Assembly (NCBI GenBank): GCA_002790635.1
Contig: PFVN01000097.1
Coordinates: forward strand, 2,439-7,605
DNA: 5,167 nt
Reading direction: 5' to 3'
Source of the DNA: Candidatus Moranbacteria bacterium CG_4_9_14_3_um_filter_42_9
Lineage (GTDB): Bacteria > Patescibacteriota > Minisyncoccia > Moranbacterales > UBA2206
Each line of letters opens with the position of its first letter. Positions within the stretch are counted from its first letter, which is position 1. The position numbers and the translations under genes were made by a program. The notes below the pieces were generated by a model that saw only the letters and a list, made by a program, of their open reading frames with translations, searched no databases and was not told the DNA's origin. Shown here piece after piece: positions 1 through 5,167 of the stretch.

Positions 1-1242
1 CACTGCCTGTTGTGCCTCGATGAGCTTGCCCGCGACGAATTGTCGGAGGTTAACTTCACCTTCAGCCGCGGTGGCCTCAGCGATCTTTTGCTTGCCTTCA
101 GCTTCAGCCAACAGAGTGGCCCTCGTGCCTTCAGCGGTAGCGAGAAGTTTCGCCTTTTCAGCATCGGCCGAAGCCTGTCCGGTTTGGCGGGTTGCCTGGG
201 CGGTTGCTTCAGCGGCGAGCTTGGCAGCATTGGCAGTACCGCGGGCGCTGGTTTCGGCAGCCTTGGCGGAAGCTTCTGCGTCAGTTTCGGTTTTGAACCT
301 CGCGGCAGTCGCTCTGATCTCAATGGCCTCTTTTTCTGCGCGCGCCGGAACGAGAACAGTGGCTTCTTGTTGCTGTGCGGCAGCAAGCGCCTTGTTCTTT
401 TGCACTTCCATATCAGAAGCGGCTTGGGCCAGACCAATCTTCTTGATCTTTTCGACCTTCTGAAGCTCAACCGCTTCTTCACCTTCGGTTACGGCTTTTT
501 CTTTGCTTAGTTCAGCTTGCCGTGCTGTAAGCTGTTCTTTAGCCTCACTCTCGCGGGAGACGCGATCGGCTTCGGCCTCGGCAACACGCGCGATGCGCTT
601 GACTTCGGCAATCTTTGGTTTGGCCATGGCTTCAAAATAGCCTTGGTCATCGTTGATTTCCTTGACACCCATGGAGATCACGCGGATGCCCATGGCTGAC
701 ATTTCATCAGCCGCTAAACCTTGCACTTTTTGAACAAAAGCGTCACGGTCGCGATGGACGTTTTCCACTGTCATCTGGCCAACAATGGCGCGGAAGTTGG
801 TGGATAGGGTTTCGGTGATAATCTGGACAATCTGTTGAGGTCCTTTGCCGAGGAAAGAGCGGGCGGCGGTTGATAGCGACGCGCGGTCTTCCGCAATCTT
901 GACCTGGGCAACCCAGTCCAGATTGATAGGTACGCCGTCAACAGAATAGACGCGGTCTCTGCTTTGAGAGATCGTCATGACCGTGAGGTCAAGTGTCGTA
1001 CATTCTTCGAGGACCGGTAGGACGATGGTACCGCCACCGGTGACAAAGCGTACGCCAGTCTTATCCTGGGCGCCACTTGTGTCGAACGAAGTCTTGCCAC
1101 GGCCGAACACAACCAGTACCTGACTGGGCGGGACGCGGTGATATAGACGAGTGGCCCTGGATAGTGCGAAAAACACGACCAGCAGCACGACGATCACGCC
1201 TAGCACAGTCCCAATTAAGGGAAGAGCACCTGATAGGTCCAT
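1..1242 (-). CDS. floT: Flotillin-like SPFH/band 7 protein, FloT/YqiK type (3' end cut by window)
   Basis: Flotillins are membrane scaffold proteins that oligomerise in ordered lipid microdomains and gather partner proteins. The reading frame is open from the ATG at 1242 to the window edge, giving 414 codons with no stop, so the C-terminus is missing; FloT-type proteins are usually about 460-510 residues. A hydrophobic segment spans residues 7-27. The SPFH domain runs from about 35 to 215 with typical flotillin landmarks: PPSQVLVVFGRG (38-49), GGGTIVLPVLEE (69-80), VDGVPI (101-106), GQMTVENV (155-162) and GYFEAMAKPKIAEVKR (201-216). From about 216 onward the chain is Ala/Glu/Lys/Gln-rich with repeated AEAE and AEG motifs, the long coiled-coil 'flotillin' stalk. 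The start is supported by AAGGAGA at 1249-1255, six bases upstream. It lies 58 bp downstream of the NfeD-like gene with no clear promoter between, so the two are probably one transcript. The family call is secure; the FloT rather than YqiK label is by resemblance and the NfeD neighbour. Confidence 0.93.
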   Translation of the reverse strand, partial: MDLSGALPLIGTVLGVIVVLLVVFFALSRATRLYHRVPPSQVLVVFGRGKTSFDTSGAQDKTGVRFVTGGGTIVLPVLEECTTLDLTVMTISQSRDRVYSVDGVPINLDWVAQVKIAEDRASLSTAARSFLGKGPQQIVQIITETLSTNFRAIVGQMTVENVHRDRDAFVQKVQGLAADEMSAMGIRVISMGVKEINDDQGYFEAMAKPKIAEVKRIARVAEAEADRVSRESEAKEQLTARQAELSKEKAVTEGEEAVELQKVEKIKKIGLAQAASDMEVQKNKALAAAQQQEATVLVPARAEKEAIEIRATAARFKTETDAEASAKAAETSARGTANAAKLAAEATAQATRQTGQASADAEKAKLLATAEGTRATLLAEAEGKQKIAEATAAEGEVNLRQFVAGKLIEAQQAV

Positions 1243-1300
1243 TACAATTCTCCTTGTTAAGTCTAAATCGATTTGATTGAAGTTAGGGAACAGCAGAAAT

Positions 1301-1867
1301 TTAAGCCACTCTTTCTACAAAGAGTCTGCCTCCTTCCACGGACACGACTTTGACAGCCTGTCCTTTTTCAATCGTTAGACTATTCTCACACCAAGCCGGG
1401 AACGGCCGGATGTCATCGCGTACTGTAAGCGTAACTTGGCCGATACCGTTTTCCGGTATTGATACCGAAACGCGGCCAGTCTTACCTACGATGTCGGAAT
1501 CTGTAGCCATCGAGTTTGCTTGCTGACGCATGATCAACTGGATGGTCCAGAAGTAAATTGCGCCGACGACAAGGCCAAACCCGATCCCTGCCAAAATGCT
1601 GAGTGTGGCTCCGACTCCTGAAAGCGAAACAATCAAGCCTGCGGCACCGAATCCGGTCAGAAAAGCCAGGAAGGTTGTACATCCTGCTCCTTTTGCGTCG
1701 GTGTCGACATCGTCTGGTATCACGTCAATTCCGATACCTTCGAGTGCGGTGTCTAGCCCGTCGAAAACATCTCCGAGCCAGTCTCCGATGCCGCCTAGAA
1801 AGAGGCTAATTAAGAAAAAACCTCCTCCTACAACGGTGATCACGCCAAAAACCCACTGAAGTACCAT
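1301..1867 (-). CDS. NfeD-like (YuaF/YqiJ-type) membrane protein with C-terminal OB fold
   Basis: This 188-residue protein has the layout of the short NfeD proteins encoded beside flotillins: membrane helices followed by a small beta-barrel (OB-fold) domain. Hydrophobic segments lie at about 4-24, 63-82 and 85-108. Between the first two is an acidic, Gly/Asp-rich loop (about 26-60). The C-terminal domain (about 122-188) shows the NfeD pattern, with IVGKTGRV at 126-133, GIGQVTL at 141-147 and, near the end, IEKGQAVKVVSVEGGRLFV at 166-184. No N-terminal ClpP-like protease domain is present, so it is the short class. The ATG at 1867 follows AAGGAGAG (1872-1879). It is the first gene of the operon, and known members work with or help localise the flotillin. 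A 7-bp inverted repeat with a 4-nt loop (1308-1325) overlaps its last codons. Family assignment rests on architecture, OB-fold motifs and the flotillin neighbour. Confidence 0.85.
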   Translation of the reverse strand: MVLQWVFGVITVVGGGFFLISLFLGGIGDWLGDVFDGLDTALEGIGIDVIPDDVDTDAKGAGCTTFLAFLTGFGAAGLIVSLSGVGATLSILAGIGFGLVVGAIYFWTIQLIMRQQANSMATDSDIVGKTGRVSVSIPENGIGQVTLTVRDDIRPFPAWCENSLTIEKGQAVKVVSVEGGRLFVERVA

Positions 1868-1927
1868 GTGCCTCTCCTTTTCTTTGAAATGGGTATTATT
1901 TTCCCTGTATTTTTGTTATCGCGGGCA

Positions 1928-1956
1928 ATCCTAACAAATGTGTTGAAAATTGTCAA
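1928..1956 (-). promoter_or_regulatory. Sigma70-type promoter of the NfeD-flotillin operon
   Basis: Read on the minus strand, a perfect TTGACA (1956-1951) is followed by a 17-bp spacer and TAGGAT (1933-1928). A TGT immediately before the -10 box gives an extended -10 element. Transcription should start near 1921, leaving about 54 nt of leader before the ATG at 1867. The -35 box lies inside a palindrome (see separate entry). Confidence 0.7.
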
Positions 1957-1957
1957 C
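1942..1957. promoter_or_regulatory. 16-bp imperfect palindrome, candidate operator
   Basis: The sequence GTTGAAAATTGTCAAC is self-complementary in seven of eight base pairs (only 1947/1952 mismatch). It covers the whole -35 box of the leftward promoter and sits about 35 bp upstream of the -35 box of the rightward promoter. This is a natural place for a dimeric repressor of the NfeD-flotillin operon, and it could also affect the divergent gene. No specific regulator is recognised from the motif. Confidence 0.4.
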
Positions 1958-1991
1958 CTATAGAGCACTTGATTTGAGGCATCTGGCTGGA

Positions 1992-2020
1992 TGGACACAT
2001 GCCATATCGCGTAGTAAAAT
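1992..2020 (+). promoter_or_regulatory. Sigma70-type promoter of the six-repeat membrane protein gene
   Basis: TGGACA (1992-1997, five of six consensus bases) and TAAAAT (2015-2020, five of six) are separated by exactly 17 bp. Transcription would begin near 2027, giving a leader of about 40 nt. It fires away from the NfeD-flotillin promoter, so the two units are divergent. Confidence 0.7.
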
Positions 2021-2051
2021 CGGGTTCGTCTACTAAACATCACACAAAGAT

Positions 2052-2058
2052 AAGGAGA
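2052..2058 (+). promoter_or_regulatory. Ribosome binding site fixing the GTG start at 2067
   Basis: AAGGAGA lies 8 bases before GTG 2067. The next in-frame ATG (2121) would remove most of the first membrane helix. This site is therefore the reason for choosing the GTG start. Confidence 0.85.
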
Positions 2059-2066
2059 ATACTATC

Positions 2067-4367
2067 GTGAAGAAGCTAACTATTTTCTTTGCTGTTGGGA
2101 CACTGGCACTGATCGTTGTTATGTGGGGGGTGTTCCAGCTAGGAAGGGGTTTCGTGGAGATAAACACGGGAACCCTGTTGGTCTTGGTAATGCTGTTTGC
2201 AGTTGTGGCAGCAATTATCGCTGGATTAGCGACGATCGCAATCAGGAGTACGCTGGGAGTAAGTTCCGGTGTTGCCTCGTCCATAGAGACTGCTGTGCGG
2301 GCAAAGTATGGAAATCTTGTCAAAGGTGTGTTGCTCGTTGTGACAAACGTTACCGACGACGAGACTTACCTACCGCGTGCCTTTCTTTTCAACGAGGGTC
2401 GCACCGAACGTAACTTTGCTGACGGATATCGCGTGGAGAACATCTCCAACATAGACCCCGGAATTTTGGATGCTATAAATCCCGGCGGTAGTTCCACTGC
2501 TCAAATTGCGACCACCATCAGCACGTTAGCCAAGGACTTTGGTACAACCCGAGTCGGCGATATGTTATTTGTTGAGGTTAGGGTCGAGGCCAAAGATGCT
2601 GCACTTTACAATATCGTGCCGGAATACCAGGACGAATCAACGCGTATTGCGAAAAAACTGCGCAGAAAACACCCCAATGTTAAGGGCATCGCTCTTGTGG
2701 TCACGGATTTTCCAGACACCGTGATATACGAACCACAGTTTTTCGCGTTTGATACTGATTCGGAACGGCCGCTTGAAGAAGAGAATATTCACGGACAGAT
2801 CCGCGGCTTTGACGATATGCCCGGAGAAATTGTCGAAGCGCTTCTAGGCGATCGGGTGCCTTCACGGACAAAAGTTGCCGGTACCGCAAGTTATGCCGGT
2901 GTGCAACTGCTCAAGATCGAAATGGACGCGGACGCTGCTGAGCGATACGGTCTCCCTTCGGAAGAAGTTCCGGTAGGCGAAATGATCGCCAAGAGAATGA
3001 GATCGACGTTTCCGGGTAAACAACAAGGTTTATTGGTCCGAATTACCAATCAGCCGGACAACGTAGTCTACCCCGACGTTGTTTTAGCGTACCCGGGCGA
3101 GGACGAAATTGCCTGCCTGGAAAACGCGAACGAAGACGAGGTGAAAGACGAGGATATCGATGACCAATCCAGCGACTTTGATGATGTTATGCTGGGCCGG
3201 TCTTCCACGCGCGGTGTTACGATCATCGGTCCAGTGGATTATCATGGGACCAGTTTGATCGAAGTTCAGATTGATGCGGATTCTGCGGACGACCTTGGTT
3301 TTGAAGGCGAAGAGCTGGAGACTGCGGAGGTCATTGAGAGGCGCGTACGCAAACAACACGGCGTGCAGATCGCAGGTGTGTGGGTGAGCGTGGTCGGCCA
3401 ACCGGATGACAAGGACTTTCCCGATCTGGTCTTCCCGTTTGCCGATGATGATCAACTTGCAGATCTGGCCGAAGAGTCAGAACGCTTTTACAACACCTGT
3501 GAGCTTGATGACACCTACACGGCTATCGAGGAGTACCTGTTGGGAAGTGGTTACCAAAGCAATGTTGTATCGGTTACCGTCGATATGTTCGAAGGAGGAC
3601 CGGATGTGCTCAAAGTGACCATCACCGCCGCTGATGCCGAAGATACCTTCGACATTCAGCCTGAAGAAGTGGAAGACTCCGACGTTGTTCTGCGCCGTTT
3701 ACAGGAGAAGTACGATGACAACGTCAAAGGTATCGTGATCGTGGTTGTTGACCCATCGTTGGAAAAGAACTTTGAGGACGAGGTTTGTGTCCTCGACGAC
3801 GACACCGGCAGCAGCGATATCGAAAATCCCGAGCGGGACTACACCACTTTGGACGTGAGCGACCTCGATGAGGACATATTGGCGTTCCTCAAGGGAGAAG
3901 CTTCGGACGAAGATCTCGAGATCGCAGGCCCCGTAGATTACGGCGGTTGCGGGATCCAACTGGTTGAAATACGTATCAAAGGCAACGTGGCTGACAATTA
4001 CAGTCTTACTTGCGAAGATGCGGAACCAGAAGTGGTGTTTGAGCGGAAACTCAAAGCCAAATTTGGTGCTGACGTACAAGGCGTGGCAGTGAACGTTGTC
4101 CATCCTCAGGGTGAGGATAGCTATCTCACATGGACGTTTGAGACGGCGTCGGACGACGAAAAAGATCTGCTCCGCGGTGCCGACAGCGATCTGAACCGTA
4201 ACGACTGGGCCGATATCGATCTTGATTTGGCCGCTGTTGTTGTTGGCGATGTGTCTGATCCGGAAGTTACTGTTAAAGACACGGATCAGTTCAAAAAACG
4301 CGTCAAGATGGTCATGGTTGAGGTAGAGGCCGACAAAGCTTCTTACTACTGCATAGATGCCGAATAA
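2067..4367 (+). CDS. Membrane-anchored acidic protein with six ~117-residue tandem repeats, family not recognised
   Basis: I do not recognise this 766-residue protein. Two hydrophobic helices (about 4-25 and 35-59) are joined by a short loop. Lys2-Lys3 precede the first helix and Arg60 follows the second, so the positive-inside rule predicts both termini in the cytoplasm. Six divergent repeats follow: about 72-190, 191-303, 304-419, 420-537, 538-654 and 655-766. Each begins with a basic amphipathic helix (RIAKKLRRKHPN at 193-204; EVIERRVRKQHG at 421-432). Next come a strand with a conserved Gly (VKGIALVVT at 205-213; VKGIVIVVV at 553-561), a second strand, a variable acidic stretch, a short helix often ending in Gly (VEALLG at 256-261), and a closing strand with an Ala-rich turn (LLKIEMDADAAERYGL at 281-296). 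The predicted order is alpha-beta-beta-alpha-beta. The chain is strongly Asp/Glu-rich with few cysteines. It starts with GTG behind AAGGAGA, has its own promoter and terminator, and is divergent to the flotillin operon. A scaffold or binding role is conceivable, but no catalytic motif is seen. Confidence 0.9.
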   Translation: MKKLTIFFAVGTLALIVVMWGVFQLGRGFVEINTGTLLVLVMLFAVVAAIIAGLATIAIRSTLGVSSGVASSIETAVRAKYGNLVKGVLLVVTNVTDDETYLPRAFLFNEGRTERNFADGYRVENISNIDPGILDAINPGGSSTAQIATTISTLAKDFGTTRVGDMLFVEVRVEAKDAALYNIVPEYQDESTRIAKKLRRKHPNVKGIALVVTDFPDTVIYEPQFFAFDTDSERPLEEENIHGQIRGFDDMPGEIVEALLGDRVPSRTKVAGTASYAGVQLLKIEMDADAAERYGLPSEEVPVGEMIAKRMRSTFPGKQQGLLVRITNQPDNVVYPDVVLAYPGEDEIACLENANEDEVKDEDIDDQSSDFDDVMLGRSSTRGVTIIGPVDYHGTSLIEVQIDADSADDLGFEGEELETAEVIERRVRKQHGVQIAGVWVSVVGQPDDKDFPDLVFPFADDDQLADLAEESERFYNTCELDDTYTAIEEYLLGSGYQSNVVSVTVDMFEGGPDVLKVTITAADAEDTFDIQPEEVEDSDVVLRRLQEKYDDNVKGIVIVVVDPSLEKNFEDEVCVLDDDTGSSDIENPERDYTTLDVSDLDEDILAFLKGEASDEDLEIAGPVDYGGCGIQLVEIRIKGNVADNYSLTCEDAEPEVVFERKLKAKFGADVQGVAVNVVHPQGEDSYLTWTFETASDDEKDLLRGADSDLNRNDWADIDLDLAAVVVGDVSDPEVTVKDTDQFKKRVKMVMVEVEADKASYYCIDAE
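2280..4364 (+). repeat. Six diverged tandem protein repeats (R1-R6) within the large membrane protein
   Basis: The conserved Gly of the first strand falls at residues 87, 207, 321, 437, 555 and 672, spacings of 120, 114, 116, 118 and 117. The closing-strand motif recurs in all six: LFVEVRVEAKDAALYNI, LLKIEMDADAAERYGL, LIEVQIDADSADDLGF, VLKVTITAADAEDTFDI, LVEIRIKGNVADNYSL and VMVEVEADKASYYCI. R3 and R5 share GPVDY (388-392 and 621-625), suggesting some units are more closely related. Approximate DNA limits are R1 2280-2636, R2 2637-2975, R3 2976-3323, R4 3324-3677, R5 3678-4028 and R6 4029-4364. Repetition is visible at protein level; at DNA level the units have diverged, so this is old duplication rather than a recent tandem expansion. 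Confidence 0.85.
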
Positions 4368-4380
4368 GTTTAACCTTTGT

Positions 4381-4413
4381 GAGCCAGAAATAAAATTTTC
4401 TGGCTCTTCTTTT
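4381..4413 (+). terminator. Rho-independent terminator after the six-repeat protein gene
   Basis: GAGCCAGAAA (4381-4390) pairs perfectly with TTTCTGGCTC (4397-4406) around a 6-nt loop, followed by TTCTTTT. It starts 14 bases after the stop codon. There is no matching T-run on the opposite side, so it acts only rightward. Confidence 0.9.
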
Positions 4414-4440
4414 AACTCAAATGATGCAAGCTTATAGCAA

Positions 4441-4469
4441 TTGCCAAATTCAAACCATCAGGGTATAAT
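4441..4469 (+). promoter_or_regulatory. Near-consensus sigma70-type promoter of the 128-residue protein gene
   Basis: TTGCCA (4441-4446, five of six) and a perfect TATAAT (4464-4469) are separated by 17 bp. Transcription should start near 4476, giving a leader of about 47 nt. By match to consensus this is the strongest promoter in the window. Confidence 0.8.
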
Positions 4470-4509
4470 CGTCACAATCAAAAACTACGCCAATGTGGCG
4501 AAAAAATAA

Positions 4510-4516
4510 AAGGAGA
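4510..4516 (+). promoter_or_regulatory. Ribosome binding site choosing the ATG at 4523
   Basis: AAGGAGA lies 6 bases before ATG 4523. An in-frame upstream ATG at 4493 would add MWRKNKRRYL, but it lacks a ribosome binding site and would place this site inside the coding region. The downstream start is therefore preferred. Confidence 0.85.
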
Positions 4517-4522
4517 TACCTT

Positions 4523-4909
4523 ATGATCCGCCGATTGTTTTTTGTAGTGATAATTGTTCTGGCGATAGTGGTGTTTGTCTCCGGAGTCATTGACTATGCT
4601 ACTTCAGGTGGTGTGGTTTCGCTGGTGACAGGGTACCCGCGTTGCGCGGAGGCTCTAAACAGTGTTCAAGGCGCGAATGGTTTTCCCACCTGTGCTGTGG
4701 ACGGATGGGTTGCCCATTTCACGTACTGGGGGAAAATTTCTAAGAGCACCTTTGATAGCACCGCGTACCGCGTGGTATCGAATTCCTACAGGATTCGTAA
4801 CGCCTACGTTTCGGACGAGGAGTGGGTGTATGTTTACTTCGAGGAAGCAGGTGCGAGACAGGTGCCTAAATTCTGGAAAACCTACTACCTTATTGCCGAT
4901 AAACCGTGA
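4523..4909 (+). CDS. Small membrane-anchored or exported protein, function unknown
   Basis: I do not recognise this 128-residue protein. It opens with MIRR and a strongly hydrophobic segment (about 5-24), which fits a signal anchor or an uncleaved signal peptide with the rest outside the cytoplasm. No clear signal-peptidase site or lipobox is visible. The remainder (about 30-128) is rich in aromatic and beta-prone residues (WVAHFTYWGKI at 62-72, EWVYVYFEE at 100-108, FWKTYYLI at 117-124) and holds only two cysteines, Cys41 and Cys57, which could form a disulfide if exported. The start at 4523 is set by its ribosome binding site; the longer 138-residue form from 4493 is unlikely. It has its own promoter upstream and terminator downstream, so it is monocistronic. 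Its direction follows the six-repeat gene, but a terminator separates them. No catalytic motif is seen. Confidence 0.85.
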   Translation: MIRRLFFVVIIVLAIVVFVSGVIDYATSGGVVSLVTGYPRCAEALNSVQGANGFPTCAVDGWVAHFTYWGKISKSTFDSTAYRVVSNSYRIRNAYVSDEEWVYVYFEEAGARQVPKFWKTYYLIADKP

Positions 4910-4919
4910 CGTTGTTCTC

Positions 4920-4962
4920 AAAGCTTTCAACCGCATCTATTGCTGTTGAAAGCTTTTCTTTT
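4920..4962 (+). terminator. Rho-independent terminator after the 128-residue protein gene
   Basis: AAAGCTTTCAAC (4920-4931) pairs perfectly over 12 bp with GTTGAAAGCTTT (4945-4956) around a 13-nt loop, followed by a T-rich tail through 4962. It begins 11 bases after the stop codon. Confidence 0.9.
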
Positions 4963-4973
4963 CCCAGAAAACA

Positions 4974-5002
4974 TTGCCACAACTAAAACAACCTGTTATT
5001 AT
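4974..5002 (+). promoter_or_regulatory. Sigma70-type promoter driving the structured leader at the right edge
   Basis: TTGCCA (4974-4979) and TATTAT (4997-5002, five of six) are separated by 17 bp, and TG at 4994-4995 forms an extended -10. Transcription would start near 5009. It uses the same -35 hexamer as the promoter of the preceding gene. Confidence 0.75.
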
Positions 5003-5009
5003 TCAGCCT

Positions 5010-5057
5010 GCCTGACTTCCTGGTCTTGCTAACAACAAAACCTTTCAGGCTTTTTTT
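5010..5057 (+). terminator. Candidate attenuator (intrinsic-terminator-like hairpin) just after the promoter
   Basis: GCCTGA (5010-5015) pairs with TCAGGC (5045-5050), and GGT/ACC (5022-5024 with 5040-5042) may add pairs inside the long loop. A run of seven T follows directly (5051-5057). The stem is short for its loop, so it is weaker than the other two terminators here. It lies only about 40 nt after the predicted start site, which suits a conditional terminator or the 3' end of a roughly 50-nt RNA. Confidence 0.45.
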
Positions 5058-5083
5058 CTGCAGCGGGACTGCCCGCCAAGAAA

Positions 5084-5117
5084 GAAGAAACCGAGGACTT
5101 TAGTCCGAGGAGTCTTC
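5084..5117 (+). other. Long hairpin with tandem G-A mismatches and TTTA loop
   Basis: GAAGA (5084-5088) pairs with TCTTC (5113-5117), CC (5091-5092) with GG (5109-5110), and GGAC (5095-5098) with GTCC (5103-5106) around a TTTA tetraloop. GA at 5093-5094 faces GA at 5107-5108, a symmetric tandem G-A mismatch that forms stable sheared pairs in RNA. The opposite strand would carry T/C mismatches instead, so the + strand is probably the functional one. Hairpins with a TTTA loop are also seen at ends of IS200/IS605-family elements, but no transposase is present. Confidence 0.5.
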
Positions 5118-5167
5118 ATTTGCAGGTCTAGTGCCTGCCTTGTCGCCATGCGGAGGTAAGAAAAGGA

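Larger units (their letters stand above)
5009..5167 (+). other. Structured non-coding leader, probable 5' UTR of a gene beyond the window
   Basis: About 160 nt downstream of a good promoter contain no convincing ORF but several hairpins: 5010-5050 with a T-run, 5063-5076 (GCGGG/CCCGC, 4-nt loop), 5084-5117 (long, with tandem G-A mismatches) and 5122-5138 (GCAGG/CCTGC, 7-nt loop). The region ends with GGAGG (5152-5156) and AAGGA (5163-5167), the latter looking like a Shine-Dalgarno sequence cut by the window end. The octamer GCCTGCCT occurs at 5006-5013 and 5133-5140, and its core can pair with CAGGC (5046-5050) or GCAGG (5122-5126), so alternative folds are possible. It matches no riboswitch or ribosomal-protein leader that I recognise. 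Alternatives are a short sRNA ending at the T-run plus an unrelated leader, or remains of a small mobile element. Confidence 0.45.

Noticed and set aside
10..510. 166- and 147-residue plus-strand ORFs at the left edge
   Set aside because: They are antisense to the flotillin coiled-coil region; the Ala/Glu-rich codons of the real gene keep opposite frames open.
3084..3455. 123-residue minus-strand ORF inside the six-repeat gene
   Set aside because: It is antisense to a well-supported gene with its own promoter, ribosome binding site and terminator, has no ribosome binding site I can see, and resembles no family.
3699..4103. 134-residue minus-strand ORF inside the six-repeat gene
   Set aside because: It mirrors the Asp/Glu-rich codons of the real gene on the opposite strand; the overlying protein repeat pattern explains the frame.
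4493..4522. Upstream in-frame ATG extending the small protein to 138 residues
   Set aside because: There is no ribosome binding site before it, and the strong AAGGAGA at 4510-4516 would lie inside the coding sequence; ATG 4523 is better placed.
5045..5119. 24-codon minus-strand ORF across the tandem G-A hairpin
   Set aside because: It lacks a ribosome binding site and promoter, and the region is better explained by RNA secondary structure on the plus strand.
5148..5159. Minimal ORF ATG-CGG-AGG-TAA (Met-Arg-Arg) in the right-hand leader
   Set aside because: It has no ribosome binding site of its own, and the AGG is part of a GGAGG motif, so chance is the simplest explanation; it would merit attention only if conserved in relatives.
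1..5167. CRISPR array, tRNA, rRNA or intact insertion sequence
   Set aside because: No spaced short direct repeats, no cloverleaf or rRNA signatures, and no transposase or integrase reading frame were seen on either strand.

Overview
The window is bacterial. It shows sigma70-type promoters with 17-bp spacers, strong AAGGAGA ribosome binding sites at 6-8 bp spacing, and rho-independent terminators. Base composition is moderate, roughly half G+C by eye. TGA is used as a stop codon. Nothing in the sequence fixes a genus; a little-studied lineage is plausible because two of the four genes match no family I recognise.

Layout. The left part (1-1867) is a minus-strand operon. A NfeD-like membrane protein (1301-1867) comes first, followed by a flotillin/SPFH scaffold protein of the FloT/YqiK type (1242 leftward, running off the window edge). 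This gene pair is the classical membrane-microdomain module. Its promoter lies in a 199-bp divergent intergenic region, where a near-perfect 16-bp palindrome overlaps the -35 box. A second promoter in the same region fires to the right into the largest gene (2067-4367, GTG start). That gene encodes a 766-residue, very acidic protein with an N-terminal two-helix membrane hairpin and six divergent tandem repeats of about 117 residues. I do not recognise its family, and it is the most novel item here. A perfect 10-bp stem terminator closes it.

The right part holds a monocistronic gene (4523-4909) with a near-consensus promoter and a 12-bp stem terminator. It encodes a 128-residue protein with one N-terminal membrane or signal segment and two cysteines. 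I do not recognise it either. After it comes a fourth promoter (4974-5002) and a structured stretch of about 160 nt with no convincing ORF: an intrinsic-terminator-like hairpin with a T7 tract, three further hairpins, and a Shine-Dalgarno sequence cut by the window end. The simplest reading is the 5' leader, perhaps an attenuator or cis-regulatory RNA, of a gene starting just past position 5167.

How the parts may work together (inference). The NfeD-like protein and flotillin should co-assemble in the membrane. The divergent repeat protein is predicted to be membrane-anchored with its acidic repeats on the cytoplasmic side. It shares a control region with the flotillin operon, so it could be a partner or co-regulated envelope component. 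Only the shared intergenic region supports that link.
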